NCBI GenBank assembly: GCA_024229935.1
Contig: JAAERX010000156.1
Coordinates: forward strand, 23,999-87,998
Length of the DNA: 64,000 nt
Direction: 5' to 3'
From: Gammaproteobacteria bacterium
GTDB taxonomy: Bacteria; Pseudomonadota; Gammaproteobacteria; Steroidobacterales; GCA-2729495
Below the pieces are notes generated by a model that saw nothing but the letters and a program-made list of their open reading frames with translations, did not search any database and was not told where the DNA came from. The translations under genes were made by a program, and so were the position numbers. Each line of letters begins with the position of its first letter. Position 1 is the stretch's first letter. Positions 26,539 through 36,116 of the stretch are shown piece after piece.

Positions 26539-27600
26539 TTGCCCATGCGCCAGAAACTCTTCCTCATTATTATCACTTGTGTGGCAGCCAGCATTGTATT
26601 TTCTCTGTTGATTTTCAGTCCCTCTGATGAGGAAGGCTGGGTATACAAAGGACACACAATGGGCACAAGCTTCACTGTGCACGCAGCCAGTTGTCCATTT
26701 ATAAATTGCGGTTCATTAACCACACAGATCGACAATCGCTTAACAAATCTTACACAGCAGTTGTCCCACTATGAAGCTGACTCAGAACTATCAGCATTTA
26801 ATAAACACCCTGGAACGGACTGGTTTCCTGTATCAGATGACCTGTTTACGGTGGTCGAATATGCACTGGACTTAAGCAACCGAAGCAATGGTGCATTTGA
26901 TGTTACGGTTGCGCCCGCAGTTAATGCATGGGGTTTTGGTCCCGCTGCATCAGACCAGATACCTAATGAGACACGGATAGCACGTGCAATTCAATTAACT
27001 GGCTTTGAAAAAATATCAACCCGAGCACCACATCCACACGGAACACAAGGAGACTATTCACCTGCTTTGCGAAAAAATAATCCTGGTGTCACCCTTGATC
27101 TATCAGCTATTGCTAAAGGCTATGCTGTTGATCAGCTTGCCTTACTTTTAGAATCGAATGGCATCAACAACTACCTAGTTGAGATAGGCGGTGAAATCCG
27201 TACCGCAGGCATACACCCTAAAGGGCATCCATGGCGAATTGGTATCGAGCCACCTGATGCCGGCCTCAGCATCAGCTATATTATTACTCCAGGTATTGAG
27301 GCTATTGCTACTTCAGGGGACTATCGAAACTATTACATGGTAAATGGGGAACGAATTGCTCACACTATCGACCCAAGAACAGGCCGACCGGTAAACCATA
27401 ATCTGGCATCGGTCAGCGTAGTCTTACCTACTGCCGGGCAAGCTGATGCAATTGCCACACTCATGATGGTACTTGGACCAGAAGCAGGATTAGAGCTGGC
27501 TGAAACCCAGAACATACCTGCCCTGTTTTTTGTCCGTGAACCAAATAAAATGCATGCTTTCTATTCCACAGCTATGCAAAACTATCTATTAAAAAATTAA
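26539..27600 (+). CDS. apbE: FAD:protein FMN transferase (ApbE family)
   Basis: A 353-aa ApbE protein that attaches FMN covalently to Thr/Ser of flavoproteins such as NqrB/NqrC or RnfG. It has an N-terminal hydrophobic export segment (about 5-24), HTMGTSFTV (40-48), NRSNGAFDVTVAP, DLSAIAKGYAVD (Mg/FAD site), LVEIGGEIRTAG and TIDPRTGRPV near the C-terminus. It lacks the lipobox Cys of many relatives, so it is probably anchored by the N-terminal helix. It is divergent from the PQQ dehydrogenase (121-bp gap). No flavinylation target such as nqr or rnf is in the window. Confidence 0.92.
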   Translation: MPMRQKLFLIIITCVAASIVFSLLIFSPSDEEGWVYKGHTMGTSFTVHAASCPFINCGSLTTQIDNRLTNLTQQLSHYEADSELSAFNKHPGTDWFPVSDDLFTVVEYALDLSNRSNGAFDVTVAPAVNAWGFGPAASDQIPNETRIARAIQLTGFEKISTRAPHPHGTQGDYSPALRKNNPGVTLDLSAIAKGYAVDQLALLLESNGINNYLVEIGGEIRTAGIHPKGHPWRIGIEPPDAGLSISYIITPGIEAIATSGDYRNYYMVNGERIAHTIDPRTGRPVNHNLASVSVVLPTAGQADAIATLMMVLGPEAGLELAETQNIPALFFVREPNKMHAFYSTAMQNYLLKN

Positions 27601-28742
27601 TGACCTGCAGTTTTTAGCCTAATAGCCAGCGGAATAAATACAAGCAAAGCAACAGCACAGAAAATTATTGTTGTGTAATTTGCTGCTATCAAGCTGCCCT
27701 CAGTCATAAAGGCAACAGCAATCATTGGCCCAATTGCAAATCCCGCTGTTTGAGCCGCGGGAATTAACACAGACACTTTACCGCCAGTATCTGCTGATGC
27801 TATCGCACCCATAATAAATGGCCCAGTCATATTCCAGAAAATCTGGAAAATTGAAGCCTTAATAGCCAGCTCAATCCAGCTCATCTGCCCTTGTAAAAAC
27901 CATGCCATAACCATTTGTATAAATAATGCAACAATTACCGGAATAAGCCGGTTAACACCTTTACCTGCTAAAGCAGCCGCACTAAAAGCACCAACAATTG
28001 CTACAGCAGAGCTAATAGCCAGTGCCTGCTGTGCCAATACCGGCTCCAGGCCATTAGCAACGCCAATTTGCCCAACAAATGTCCACATAGCTCCTAGACC
28101 ACTACACCATATCAACATAACAATTAACCCAACAATGGGCAGAAAAACAGAACTGCTCTTCTGCTCTGCATGCTGCTCTGGCAGAGCATCAAACCCTACA
28201 GGTAATTTGCCAATCAGGAACAAGCCCATTAGTGCAACAACACCCAGAGGCAAATAAATTCCTCCAATGCTGTCAAATGCATTAACAAATCGCTGCAAGG
28301 TTAATAATGCAAGGACACCAAATGCCACCTGGGCAGCAATAACAAAGCCAAAATTCTTATCCGGGTCACTGGTGCTGCCAATCAAGGAAATACCTATTGC
28401 AAAGGCTGTTCCCTGCCCAAGGAAGCCAACCAAAAATCTCACCATTGTCAGTAATGACGGGTCAGTAATGTAAACAGAAATGAAATTGCCAACTATCACA
28501 ACAACGATACTTGTCAGTGCAGCTGCACGCCAATTAATCTTGGCTATCCAGAACATCGCCAGAATAGAGGCAAGAGCACCACCACCAACCTCAGCACTAA
28601 TAACACCGGCAGCTACTTCTTTGGAAAAACCAAGTTCAGCCATAAGGACGCCAGGAACAATTGGCATTATCATTAATGCAAAGACACCAACGACACTTAC
28701 AAAAATTCCTGCGTATATTGCGGATGGCGCATTCCTGTCCAT
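27597..28742 (-). CDS. MFS transporter
   Basis: A 381-aa protein with about 12 hydrophobic segments in two halves separated by a charged loop around residues 183-200 (LPEQHAEQKSSS). Glycine-rich, small-residue helices (GVISAEVGGGALASI) are typical of the major facilitator fold. It is shorter than the MFS protein at 3241-4566 and not a close paralogue. The stop overlaps the convergent apbE stop by 4 nt. Substrate unknown. Confidence 0.8.
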   Translation of the reverse strand: MDRNAPSAIYAGIFVSVVGVFALMIMPIVPGVLMAELGFSKEVAAGVISAEVGGGALASILAMFWIAKINWRAAALTSIVVVIVGNFISVYITDPSLLTMVRFLVGFLGQGTAFAIGISLIGSTSDPDKNFGFVIAAQVAFGVLALLTLQRFVNAFDSIGGIYLPLGVVALMGLFLIGKLPVGFDALPEQHAEQKSSSVFLPIVGLIVMLIWCSGLGAMWTFVGQIGVANGLEPVLAQQALAISSAVAIVGAFSAAALAGKGVNRLIPVIVALFIQMVMAWFLQGQMSWIELAIKASIFQIFWNMTGPFIMGAIASADTGGKVSVLIPAAQTAGFAIGPMIAVAFMTEGSLIAANYTTIIFCAVALLVFIPLAIRLKTAGH

Positions 28743-28920
28743 ATTTCCCCCGGTTAGTACAATTATTTACAAAGGTAGTGGCTAGTCTAGCCCAGTAGAC
28801 AGGAGCTAGACCAGCACAGAAAAGCCCTTAAACGCCAAGGCCAGGTAAATTTGCCTCCTTGTTGCAACATACATCACATTTGAAATACCTTTGGTCACGT
28901 AGCTTAAGCCTATAAACCTC

Positions 28921-29709
28921 ATGGATAACGCCCATCCAATGTTTAAACTGGTTCGCAAATTCTCCCTCTTTATGATTCTTTTTATTGTAGCTCTTAGTAG
29001 CTACCTGAAAGGTCAGAACAGCACAGACTGGCAAGAACCTTTATGGGTGCAAATGTACCCCATCAATGGAGATGGGTCTGAAATTACAAGCGATTACATT
29101 ACCAAACTGGAAAAAAAGGATTTTATCTCTATAGAAGAATTCATGCAGGAAGAGGCCGCTTGGTATGACATGGACATTAAACTGCCAGTTAAAGTTATCC
29201 TCGGCAAAGAGATTCATGAACTTCCGCCGGCTCTTCCCGAAGACCCAGGGCCTCTTAGTATAGGCATCTGGAGTCTCAAACTACGCTGGTGGGCCAGCAA
29301 TATGACCAGTAACCAACCTGGCCCAAGTCCCGACATTCGTATGTTCCTCATTTATTTTGACCCGGCAGAACAACCCGTACTGGCGCACTCACTGGGATTG
29401 AAACAGGGCCTGATTGGTGTTGTAAATGTTTTTGCCAAACAATCACAGGCACAAACAAATAACTTTGTAATAACCCATGAAATGTTGCACACACTGGGCG
29501 CCACTGATAAATATGATTCCGCGGGGAATATGCCCGCATACCCAGACGGCTATGGAGACCCTGAGCTGTATCCGTTATACCCACAAACCAAGGCTGAGGT
29601 TATGGGTGGACGCATTGCTCTGAGTGAAAGGAATGCAGTTATCCCTGAAGGCCTGCATCAGGCAGTAATTGGGCCAGCAACCGCAGATGAAATACGCTGG
29701 AAGGAATAG
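28921..29709 (+). CDS. Membrane-anchored metzincin-like metalloprotease candidate
   Basis: A 262-aa protein with an N-terminal hydrophobic anchor or signal (about 10-28). It contains ITHEMLHTLGATDKYD: His186-Glu187-x2-His190-x2-Gly193-x2-Asp196. This fits the metzincin zinc motif HExxHxxGxxH/D with Asp as third ligand, as in snapalysin. A Met that could form the Met-turn (AEVMGGR, Met228) follows at a suitable distance. The rest has no family I recognise. The likely location is periplasm or cell surface. It stands alone between an MFS gene and an SDR gene. Protease activity is inference from the motif. Confidence 0.7.
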   Translation: MDNAHPMFKLVRKFSLFMILFIVALSSYLKGQNSTDWQEPLWVQMYPINGDGSEITSDYITKLEKKDFISIEEFMQEEAAWYDMDIKLPVKVILGKEIHELPPALPEDPGPLSIGIWSLKLRWWASNMTSNQPGPSPDIRMFLIYFDPAEQPVLAHSLGLKQGLIGVVNVFAKQSQAQTNNFVITHEMLHTLGATDKYDSAGNMPAYPDGYGDPELYPLYPQTKAEVMGGRIALSERNAVIPEGLHQAVIGPATADEIRWKE

Positions 29710-29868
29710 CTTGTAGTTCACCTCCGCTTTGTATCGGCAAGATACGTTGCCTCAAACTACGGCAAACGCTAGAGTCAGGTTATCAAAGGCACACATCACT
29801 AAACTACTTTCCCTTATATGGTGTGAGACAGCAGTCCATACAGGAAAATTTACTGGAGAATCTTAAGA

Positions 29869-30705
29869 ATGAAAAAGATATATCTTGCCCTGCTGATCTG
29901 CTTTTTCACCAGTATTTCAGTTCATGCACAAGAAGAATCCACCAAGCCAGAGTCAATTACAACAATCGGTAATCCTGCCAATTTCTCCGCCAGCAAACCT
30001 ACCGTTCTGATTACTGGCGCAAACCGCGGCATCGGACTTGAGTTTGTAAAACAAATTGCTGACCGCGACTGGAATATCATTGCTACAGCCCGCAAACCAG
30101 AAAATGCAACTGACCTGCAGGAAATTGCCAAAAAACATGATCAACTAGTTATTGAGCGTCTTGATGTTACTGATTTTGAACGTATGCAGGAGCTACAAGC
30201 TAAATATGCAGAGCAAGCTATTGACGTTCTGCTTAGCAATGCAGGCATTACACCAAAGTATAAAAGTGCCTTTAAAAGGGTCGCTGGTGTTGACTGGGAT
30301 ATGATGCGCAAAAGCCTGGATGTAAATGCTATTGCACCACTGCAACTTGCTAAGACTTTTATAGACAATGTCGCAGCATCAGAGCAGAAAAAAATTGTTG
30401 TAATCTCGAGCAAAGCCGGCTCTTTTGAGCTCAGCCCGAAAATGCCAATGATGTACAGCTATCGAGGCAGTAAGGCTGCACTTAATATGTACATGTATAC
30501 CTTGTCATTTGAAACACCTAAAAAAGGAGTCATCCTTACATTGTTATCACCTGGTCAGGTAAATACCGTACCAGGCATGAAAATACCTAATGCTATCGAA
30601 ACAGATGAAAGCGTTTCTAAAATGCTAGCAGTCATTGATAGCCTGACACCTGAGCAAAATGGCAAATTTCTGGATTTTGAGGACGGCAGCGAACTAGGCT
30701 GGTAG
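29869..30705 (+). CDS. Short-chain dehydrogenase with N-terminal signal peptide
   Basis: A 278-aa classical SDR preceded by a Sec signal (MKKIYLALLICFF, cleavage after VHA) and a 25-residue linker. Cofactor motif TGANRGIG (about 49-56), LLSNAGI (about 120-126), catalytic Tyr and Lys in YRGSK (about 200-204) and LLSPGQVNT are intact. A ribosome site GGAG lies 10 nt before ATG. It is closely related in sequence to the SDR at 37416-38267, which also has a signal. An SDR needs NAD(P), so an exported location is unusual; the signal could serve instead as a membrane anchor with the domain inside. Substrate unknown. Confidence 0.85.
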   Translation: MKKIYLALLICFFTSISVHAQEESTKPESITTIGNPANFSASKPTVLITGANRGIGLEFVKQIADRDWNIIATARKPENATDLQEIAKKHDQLVIERLDVTDFERMQELQAKYAEQAIDVLLSNAGITPKYKSAFKRVAGVDWDMMRKSLDVNAIAPLQLAKTFIDNVAASEQKKIVVISSKAGSFELSPKMPMMYSYRGSKAALNMYMYTLSFETPKKGVILTLLSPGQVNTVPGMKIPNAIETDESVSKMLAVIDSLTPEQNGKFLDFEDGSELGW

Positions 30706-30732
30706 TCACCAGACAGCAATATCAAGCAGCCT

Positions 30733-31509
30733 TCAGGTGCCGGGCTTCTCAGTTCCAATCGGCATAGTCAGCTGATGAACCTCTGTTTGTACCTCTGGGC
30801 GACGAAAATCACGCCGGGTCAAAGGTGTCTCAAGTCGTTCCTCAAGCCAGCCAAAAATTGGTTGCCAGCGTTCGACATCCCGCTGCACACGAGAATTGTG
30901 CATTTCATGTATTGATAATCCCTGTTCTGCAGAATGCACATAGTGCTGACTATCACGCAATACGCCCACCAAAGATATAGACAAACTGTTTAGAAAACGC
31001 ATTAGCTTACGATAGGCCAAAGTATTTTCCCGAACCCGGTTAGCAACAACACCAATACGCCCCATACGTCTGCTCACCTTCGCTATTAATAATAAATCCT
31101 TCATTAGCTGTGAGGCTGCATGCACATCAATATCTGAGGGCAAAATGGGGATCAAAATAGCATGTGCGCCACTGGTTAGTTCTGCCAGATTCTCTGCGGG
31201 CACTGATGCCGGTGAATCAACTACCAGATAACGTACATTATTAGGCACCCGCAATTGCCAGCTGCGTGTTGCACTACTACGCACATCAAATGCCGAAATA
31301 CCATGTATAGGAGCTGAATTACCCGGTCGCTGCTTCAACCAGCGCATTGCAGAACCCTGTGGGTCAAAGTCCATAATGGCCACGCTGTTACCACGAGATG
31401 CAAGATAACCTGATAAATTAACCGTCAGAGTAGACTTACCACAGCCACCTTTAGGGTTAAGCACCACAATTTTACGCAGGTCCTTATGCCCGGGAACACT
31501 TAATCGCAT
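30733..31509 (-). CDS. ParA/MinD-family ATPase, orphan
   Basis: A 258-aa deviant-Walker-A ATPase. It has LNPKGGCGKSTLTVNL (residues 17-32; NPKGGCGKST with the signature Lys20), switch I DFDPQGSA (about 51-58) and Walker B YLVVDSPAS (about 99-107). It lacks an HTH N-terminal domain, so it is of the short type. No ParB gene or parS-like site is near. The partner may instead be a TetR-family regulator 23 bp upstream on the same strand. Such orphan ParAs often position cell-pole or chemosensory cargo; no evidence here fixes the cargo. Confidence 0.85.
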   Translation of the reverse strand: MRLSVPGHKDLRKIVVLNPKGGCGKSTLTVNLSGYLASRGNSVAIMDFDPQGSAMRWLKQRPGNSAPIHGISAFDVRSSATRSWQLRVPNNVRYLVVDSPASVPAENLAELTSGAHAILIPILPSDIDVHAASQLMKDLLLIAKVSRRMGRIGVVANRVRENTLAYRKLMRFLNSLSISLVGVLRDSQHYVHSAEQGLSIHEMHNSRVQRDVERWQPIFGWLEERLETPLTRRDFRRPEVQTEVHQLTMPIGTEKPGT

Positions 31510-31532
31510 AATGCTGCTCTACACATACCTGA

Positions 31533-32177
31533 CTAACTCTTTAGATAACTAATGGCCATATCTGCAATTATTTTACGAAAAAACGCCCATGTTTCATCAT
31601 CTCTAAGATCAAGCCCCAAAAAATCTGGGTTATTACGCTCACGAACAGATAAAAAGGTTGCGGTCGCTGAAATAATATAAATCAGTCCCCATACTTTATC
31701 GGAAATATCCTGATCAATCGATTCTTGTTTGATGAATTCAGCGACCCCTTTACCTGGTCGCACCAAACCTTCAGCCAGCACACGCGACAAATCATTAGGA
31801 TTAAGTAACTCACCAGCCAGCATTTCAACAGTACGCGGTCGTGCTCTTATACCATCTAAATAATTAACCAGAACCTCACAAACCCGCTCCTGAACACTTT
31901 TTTCCTCAAAAGCTGCCGGATCACCACCTATAAGCTCAAGCTCAGAAGGCCAGAATGAACCCATGCCAACCCATTGCCTGGCCAGCCCGTTGAAATCCTG
32001 AAAATAACGGTAAATGAGGACTTTATTAACACCCGCTTCCTGAGCAACTGCATTAACCCCTAGCCCCTGTATACCTTCCCTTAATAATACAACCTCAAAG
32101 GCAGCCAGAATGGCTTCCTCAGTCGCCTTGCGATCTCGTTTAACCTTCTCTTTAACAGGCTTGATACTATCTTGCAT
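31533..32177 (-). CDS. TetR/AcrR family transcriptional regulator
   Basis: A 214-aa regulator. The N-terminal HTH (about residues 18-62) contains AILAAFEVVLLREGIQGL, VAQEAGVNKVLIYRYFQ, the classic TetR recognition helix ending YRYF. The C-terminal ligand domain is helical and unmatched. It is likely to form an operon with the ParA gene 23 bp downstream. It is divergent from the NmrA-like gene with a 220-bp gap that should hold its operator; I could not find a clear palindrome there. Confidence 0.9.
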   Translation of the reverse strand: MQDSIKPVKEKVKRDRKATEEAILAAFEVVLLREGIQGLGVNAVAQEAGVNKVLIYRYFQDFNGLARQWVGMGSFWPSELELIGGDPAAFEEKSVQERVCEVLVNYLDGIRARPRTVEMLAGELLNPNDLSRVLAEGLVRPGKGVAEFIKQESIDQDISDKVWGLIYIISATATFLSVRERNNPDFLGLDLRDDETWAFFRKIIADMAISYLKS

Positions 32178-32397
32178 ATAAGCGTCCTTAAACGGAACGG
32201 AGCAGCACGGTATTTAGGCATTGTAAAACAGCAGGCCAGCGCATGTCAGACTATTTCTGTTTAGCGGAATCTATCTAAATGAGTTCCTACTTTACTGTGC
32301 CCCTTACAATAATAATATACTCTAAAATGGTTTAACTTAAAGAATTAGGCTTATCTATCCGCCTAGTACAAAGCTCAACATTCCAGGACAATCAGAA

Positions 32398-33072
32398 GTG
32401 ACAACACAAACTGATAAAGAACTGCTTGTATTTGGTGCTACTGGTGGCACAGGTGAGGCTATTACACGAATGGCCCTCAAAAAAGGTTACGGCGTTACAG
32501 TGTTTGTCCGCGACATTAAACACACCAAACATTTGTTTAATGATTTATGTTCTCAGCTCACCTTCATGGAAGGCGACGCTCTAAATCCTGAGGATGTCAA
32601 TCGTTCCATAGGCAGTAACTTACATAGTGTTATTTCAGCACTTGGCATATATCACAAACTTCCTGGTCATGACAAACTGTCACAAGCCACCAAAAATATA
32701 CTCACAGCAATGAATCAAGCTAGCACCAATCGGTTTATCTGTATTTCTTCAATAGGTGTTGGTGACAGTTACAATCAGGGAGATACAGCAACCAGGCTGA
32801 TACAGAAATCAGCCTTACGCTTCACCCTTAGTGACAAAGAAAAACAGGAGAAAGCTATTCGTAACAGCGACCTTGACTGGACATTGATAAGGCCCAGTCG
32901 GCTAATGAATGGAAATGGCCCCTCAGCTTGTCAAACATGGTCCGGCCCAACACCCAATAAAAAATTACTGTGGTCAGTTAACCGATCACAAGTTGCCACA
33001 CTAGTATTGGATTGCCTGGAAGATGACACCAGCATTCGGCAAGCCATCAATATCACCGGTTGCCCCGAGTAA
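32398..33072 (+). CDS. NAD(P)-binding NmrA/SDR-like protein
   Basis: A 224-aa Rossmann protein of the atypical SDR (SDR_a5/NmrA) type. It starts from GTG at 32398 and has VFGATGGTGEAITRMAL (about 11-27, the GxxGxxG dinucleotide motif), VISALGIYH, FICISSIGVGDS and WTLIRPSRL. The classical YxxxK pair is missing, as is common in this group, so it may be a redox sensor or a reductase. It is divergent from the TetR gene and could be its target. Confidence 0.82.
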   Translation: MTTQTDKELLVFGATGGTGEAITRMALKKGYGVTVFVRDIKHTKHLFNDLCSQLTFMEGDALNPEDVNRSIGSNLHSVISALGIYHKLPGHDKLSQATKNILTAMNQASTNRFICISSIGVGDSYNQGDTATRLIQKSALRFTLSDKEKQEKAIRNSDLDWTLIRPSRLMNGNGPSACQTWSGPTPNKKLLWSVNRSQVATLVLDCLEDDTSIRQAINITGCPE

Positions 33073-33133
33073 TGGTGCAGAGCAATTCTCCATAGCAATA
33101 CCACCTGCCACATGAAAACTTACCGCACCAATC

Positions 33134-35017
33134 TCAGCCATTAGTATCACTCAATTCAATCACAACACCACGCAATGAATTTGCGTTAATTTTTTTTGGT
33201 GATAATGGCTCTCCAATTCGCAAGATTACTTTGAACCACAATGGTTTTGGTAAGCGTCGCATGGCACCCGCACCTTTGCGGCTAAAAAAACTCCCCCATA
33301 AACCCGTAAGTGCCATCGGCACAATTGGCACTGGTCTTCGCTCAAGAATTTTTTCAACACCCGAGTGAAAAACATCAATATCACCGGTATAAGACAAGTG
33401 ACCCTCAGGGAAAATACATACCAGCTCACCACGCGCCAGAGCCTTATCAATGAGGTCAAATGCTTTAGCTAATACTTCAGGGTCTTCTTTTGAGCCTGAA
33501 ATTGGAATTGCACCTGCCGTACGAAATAACATACTTAATAAGGGAATATTAAAAATTTTATAGTGCATCACAAAGCGCACCGGTCTACGTATACAACCAC
33601 CTATCACCAACGCATCTACGTAGCTAACATGATTGCAGATCAATAGCGCAGGGCCATCAGAAGGAATATTCACCGCACCCTTAACCCTGATCCTGTAAAG
33701 AATGTGCATGAGCATCCACGTGCAGAAGCGCAAAATAAATTCCGGTGCCTGCAGATATATATAGATTGCAACAAATGCATTTAAAACAGATACAAGCAGG
33801 AAAAGCTGTCCAATTGAAAACCCACTAGCAAGCACACTAATTGCCAAACCAGCAGCCAACACCATCAAGAAAGCATTCAGGACATTGTTAGCAGCAATTA
33901 CACGAGACCTGTGTTTTGGGTCACTATTTAACTGAACTGATGCATACAAAGGCACAATATAAAAACCACCAAATAAACCCAGCAGCAAAATATCAAACCC
34001 CACCCGTAAAGCGCCCGGTGCAGACAACCACTCAGCCGCCCCCAGCAATGTGGCTCCTGCTTCAACCGGGTCAATAAAAGCAAGATCCAAACCAAATAGT
34101 GTGAGACCAATAGAACCAAAAGGGACAAGCCCTATATCAATGCGGTGACCGGATAATCGTTCACATAATAAAGAACCACCACCAACTCCAATCGAAAATA
34201 ATGCCAGCAGCAAGGTCACTACTTCCTCATTACCACCCAGATATATGCGTGAGTAATTTGGCAACTGCGCAAGATAAGTAGCTCCAATAAACCAAAACCA
34301 TGAAATACCTAAAATACACAAAAATACACTGCGCTTTTTACGTGCATAGCCAACAATCCGCCAGGTCTCTGTAAATGGATTCCAGTTAATGCAAATCGTG
34401 GGATCTACCGCGGACACTGTCGGTATAGATCGACTACTAACATAACCAAGCACTGCAATAAAAACGACAGCACAGGCAACAAGCAGTTGACCAATATCAT
34501 CTATACCTATCAAAATTCCGCCACATGCTGTGCCCAACAGAATTGCAAGAAATGTACCCATCTCAACAAGTCCATTTCCACCAAGCAATTCCTGCTCATC
34601 TACCAATTGCGGCAGAATTCCATATTTAACCGGCCCAAATAAACTGGACTGAACACCCATTAGAAATAAGAGTGCTATCAGGGCAACTACACTATCCAAA
34701 TAGAAAGCCAATGCCGCCAGACTCATAATAATGATTTCCAGCAATTTGATCTTACGGATGAGTGCTGACTTCTCAAATTTATCAGCCAACTGCCCCGCAG
34801 TTGCTGAAAACAGAAAGAATGGAAGAATAAAAATACCTGCACTCAGGTTAATTAACGTATCACTACCTGCAGAAAAGCGTTCAGCCGCATGAAAAGCCAG
34901 CAACAGCAACAATGCATTTTTAAATACGTTATCGTTAAAGGCTCCGAGAAACTGGGCCCAAAAAAAAGGCCCAAAACGCTTCTTGCCTAATAGTGAGTAC
35001 TGACTACCTACCGACAA
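33134..35017 (-). CDS. LplT-type MFS domain fused to a PlsC-type acyltransferase
   Basis: A 627-aa two-part protein. The N-terminal 430 residues form about 12 helices starting with FFWAQFLGAFNDNVFKNA, as in LplT lysophospholipid flippases. The C-terminal domain has the PlsC acyltransferase motifs NHVSYVDAL (about 462-470, H-x4-D) and FPEGHLSYTG (about 536-545). In E. coli, LplT and Aas are separate and Aas also carries an acyl-ACP synthetase, absent here. Likely role: take up and re-acylate lysophospholipids at the inner membrane. The TTG start at 35017 was chosen for its GGGAGAG site 6 nt upstream; a start at 35167 would overlap the divergent PHP gene. Confidence 0.88.
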   Translation of the reverse strand: MSVGSQYSLLGKKRFGPFFWAQFLGAFNDNVFKNALLLLLAFHAAERFSAGSDTLINLSAGIFILPFFLFSATAGQLADKFEKSALIRKIKLLEIIIMSLAALAFYLDSVVALIALLFLMGVQSSLFGPVKYGILPQLVDEQELLGGNGLVEMGTFLAILLGTACGGILIGIDDIGQLLVACAVVFIAVLGYVSSRSIPTVSAVDPTICINWNPFTETWRIVGYARKKRSVFLCILGISWFWFIGATYLAQLPNYSRIYLGGNEEVVTLLLALFSIGVGGGSLLCERLSGHRIDIGLVPFGSIGLTLFGLDLAFIDPVEAGATLLGAAEWLSAPGALRVGFDILLLGLFGGFYIVPLYASVQLNSDPKHRSRVIAANNVLNAFLMVLAAGLAISVLASGFSIGQLFLLVSVLNAFVAIYIYLQAPEFILRFCTWMLMHILYRIRVKGAVNIPSDGPALLICNHVSYVDALVIGGCIRRPVRFVMHYKIFNIPLLSMLFRTAGAIPISGSKEDPEVLAKAFDLIDKALARGELVCIFPEGHLSYTGDIDVFHSGVEKILERRPVPIVPMALTGLWGSFFSRKGAGAMRRLPKPLWFKVILRIGEPLSPKKINANSLRGVVIELSDTNG

Positions 35018-35133
35018 AAAATTCTCTCCCTGATGAAACCTGTAACTGAATATTGGTAATTCTAGCTGCTTTAGGCCCACCAGCAACCTGCAAACACCAA
35101 CCTGGCCCTCAATAGGGTATATGCTACGGACCC

Positions 35134-35955
35134 ATGCTTGCTGACCTGCATACCCATACCACGGCATCCGACGGTGTATTAAGCCCGGAGCAATTGATCA
35201 CCAGTGCCAAAGCAGCCGGTGTCACATTGCTATCTATTACTGATCACGACACAATTTCTGCCTACAAATCATTACCAGCTTACACCGACAAAGATATGCA
35301 GCTTGTATACGGCATAGAACTGTCATCAATCTGGCATAAAACCGGTATACATGTTGTTGGGCTAAATATTGATCCAGACTGTCCGGCACTGCAGTCAGCT
35401 ATTGAAACACAGCGAAATGCCCGCCGGGAACGTGCCAAAACCATTGCTGACAAACTGAGTAAACTTGGTTTCACAGACACACTTGAGGGCGCCATAAAAG
35501 CTGCCAACGGCACTGCCTTGGGAAGGCCTCACTTTGCACGCTTTCTAGTGGATTCAGGTCAGGTAAAAACCATCTCTATTGCCTTTAAAAAATTTCTGGG
35601 CCAGGGTAAACCAGGTGATGTGAGGGAAAACTGGCCTGCACTTGAAACAGTAATAGCCTGGATCAGTGAAGCCGGAGGGACAGCTGTATTAGCCCACCCA
35701 AACAAATATAAATTAGGCAACCTAAAGCTACAGGAGCTAACGAAGGACTTTTGCTCAGCTGGTGGCCATGGCCTGGAAGTTATATCAGGGAAACAAGAGG
35801 ATGCACTCACCAGCCGTCTGGGTACACTTGCACAACAACATGGTTTGCTGGCCTCATGTGGTTCTGACTTTCATCAACCCGGCCAATCCTGGGCCGAACT
35901 GGGAAGTGTTGCAGCGCTACCTTCTGGCTGCACACCCGTATGGGAGAACTGGTAG
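35134..35955 (+). CDS. rnm: PHP-domain phosphoesterase (RNase AM / YciV type)
   Basis: A 273-aa PHP protein, normal in length. It has metal-binding motifs in order: DLHTHTTASDG (residues 4-14), SITDHDT (about 34-40), GIELSSIW, RPHFARFLV, AVLAHPNKYK (about 188) and CGSDFHQPGQ (about 245). The E. coli homologue (RNase AM, YciV/Rnm) removes 5'-terminal nucleotides of short RNAs and pAp. It is divergent from the LplT-PlsC gene, with 116 bp between start codons. Confidence 0.88.
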   Translation: MLADLHTHTTASDGVLSPEQLITSAKAAGVTLLSITDHDTISAYKSLPAYTDKDMQLVYGIELSSIWHKTGIHVVGLNIDPDCPALQSAIETQRNARRERAKTIADKLSKLGFTDTLEGAIKAANGTALGRPHFARFLVDSGQVKTISIAFKKFLGQGKPGDVRENWPALETVIAWISEAGGTAVLAHPNKYKLGNLKLQELTKDFCSAGGHGLEVISGKQEDALTSRLGTLAQQHGLLASCGSDFHQPGQSWAELGSVAALPSGCTPVWENW

Positions 35956-36116
35956 ACATTGTGCAAAATGCTTACCGCCAGCCGGACATAGAATGATTTT
36001 TTATGCGGAGGTTGCAGCATGAGCCTGCCCAAGGCCGGATAATTCATACATCTGGCATCCGCTAACCTGCCTGCCGGCTTATGAATCCTTACATATAACC
36101 AAGATGAGCATTAACA

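Noticed and set aside
35018..35167. Upstream extension of the LplT-PlsC gene into the PHP gene region
   Set aside because: It would overlap the divergent PHP start; the TTG at 35017 has a good ribosome site and fits the LplT N-terminus.
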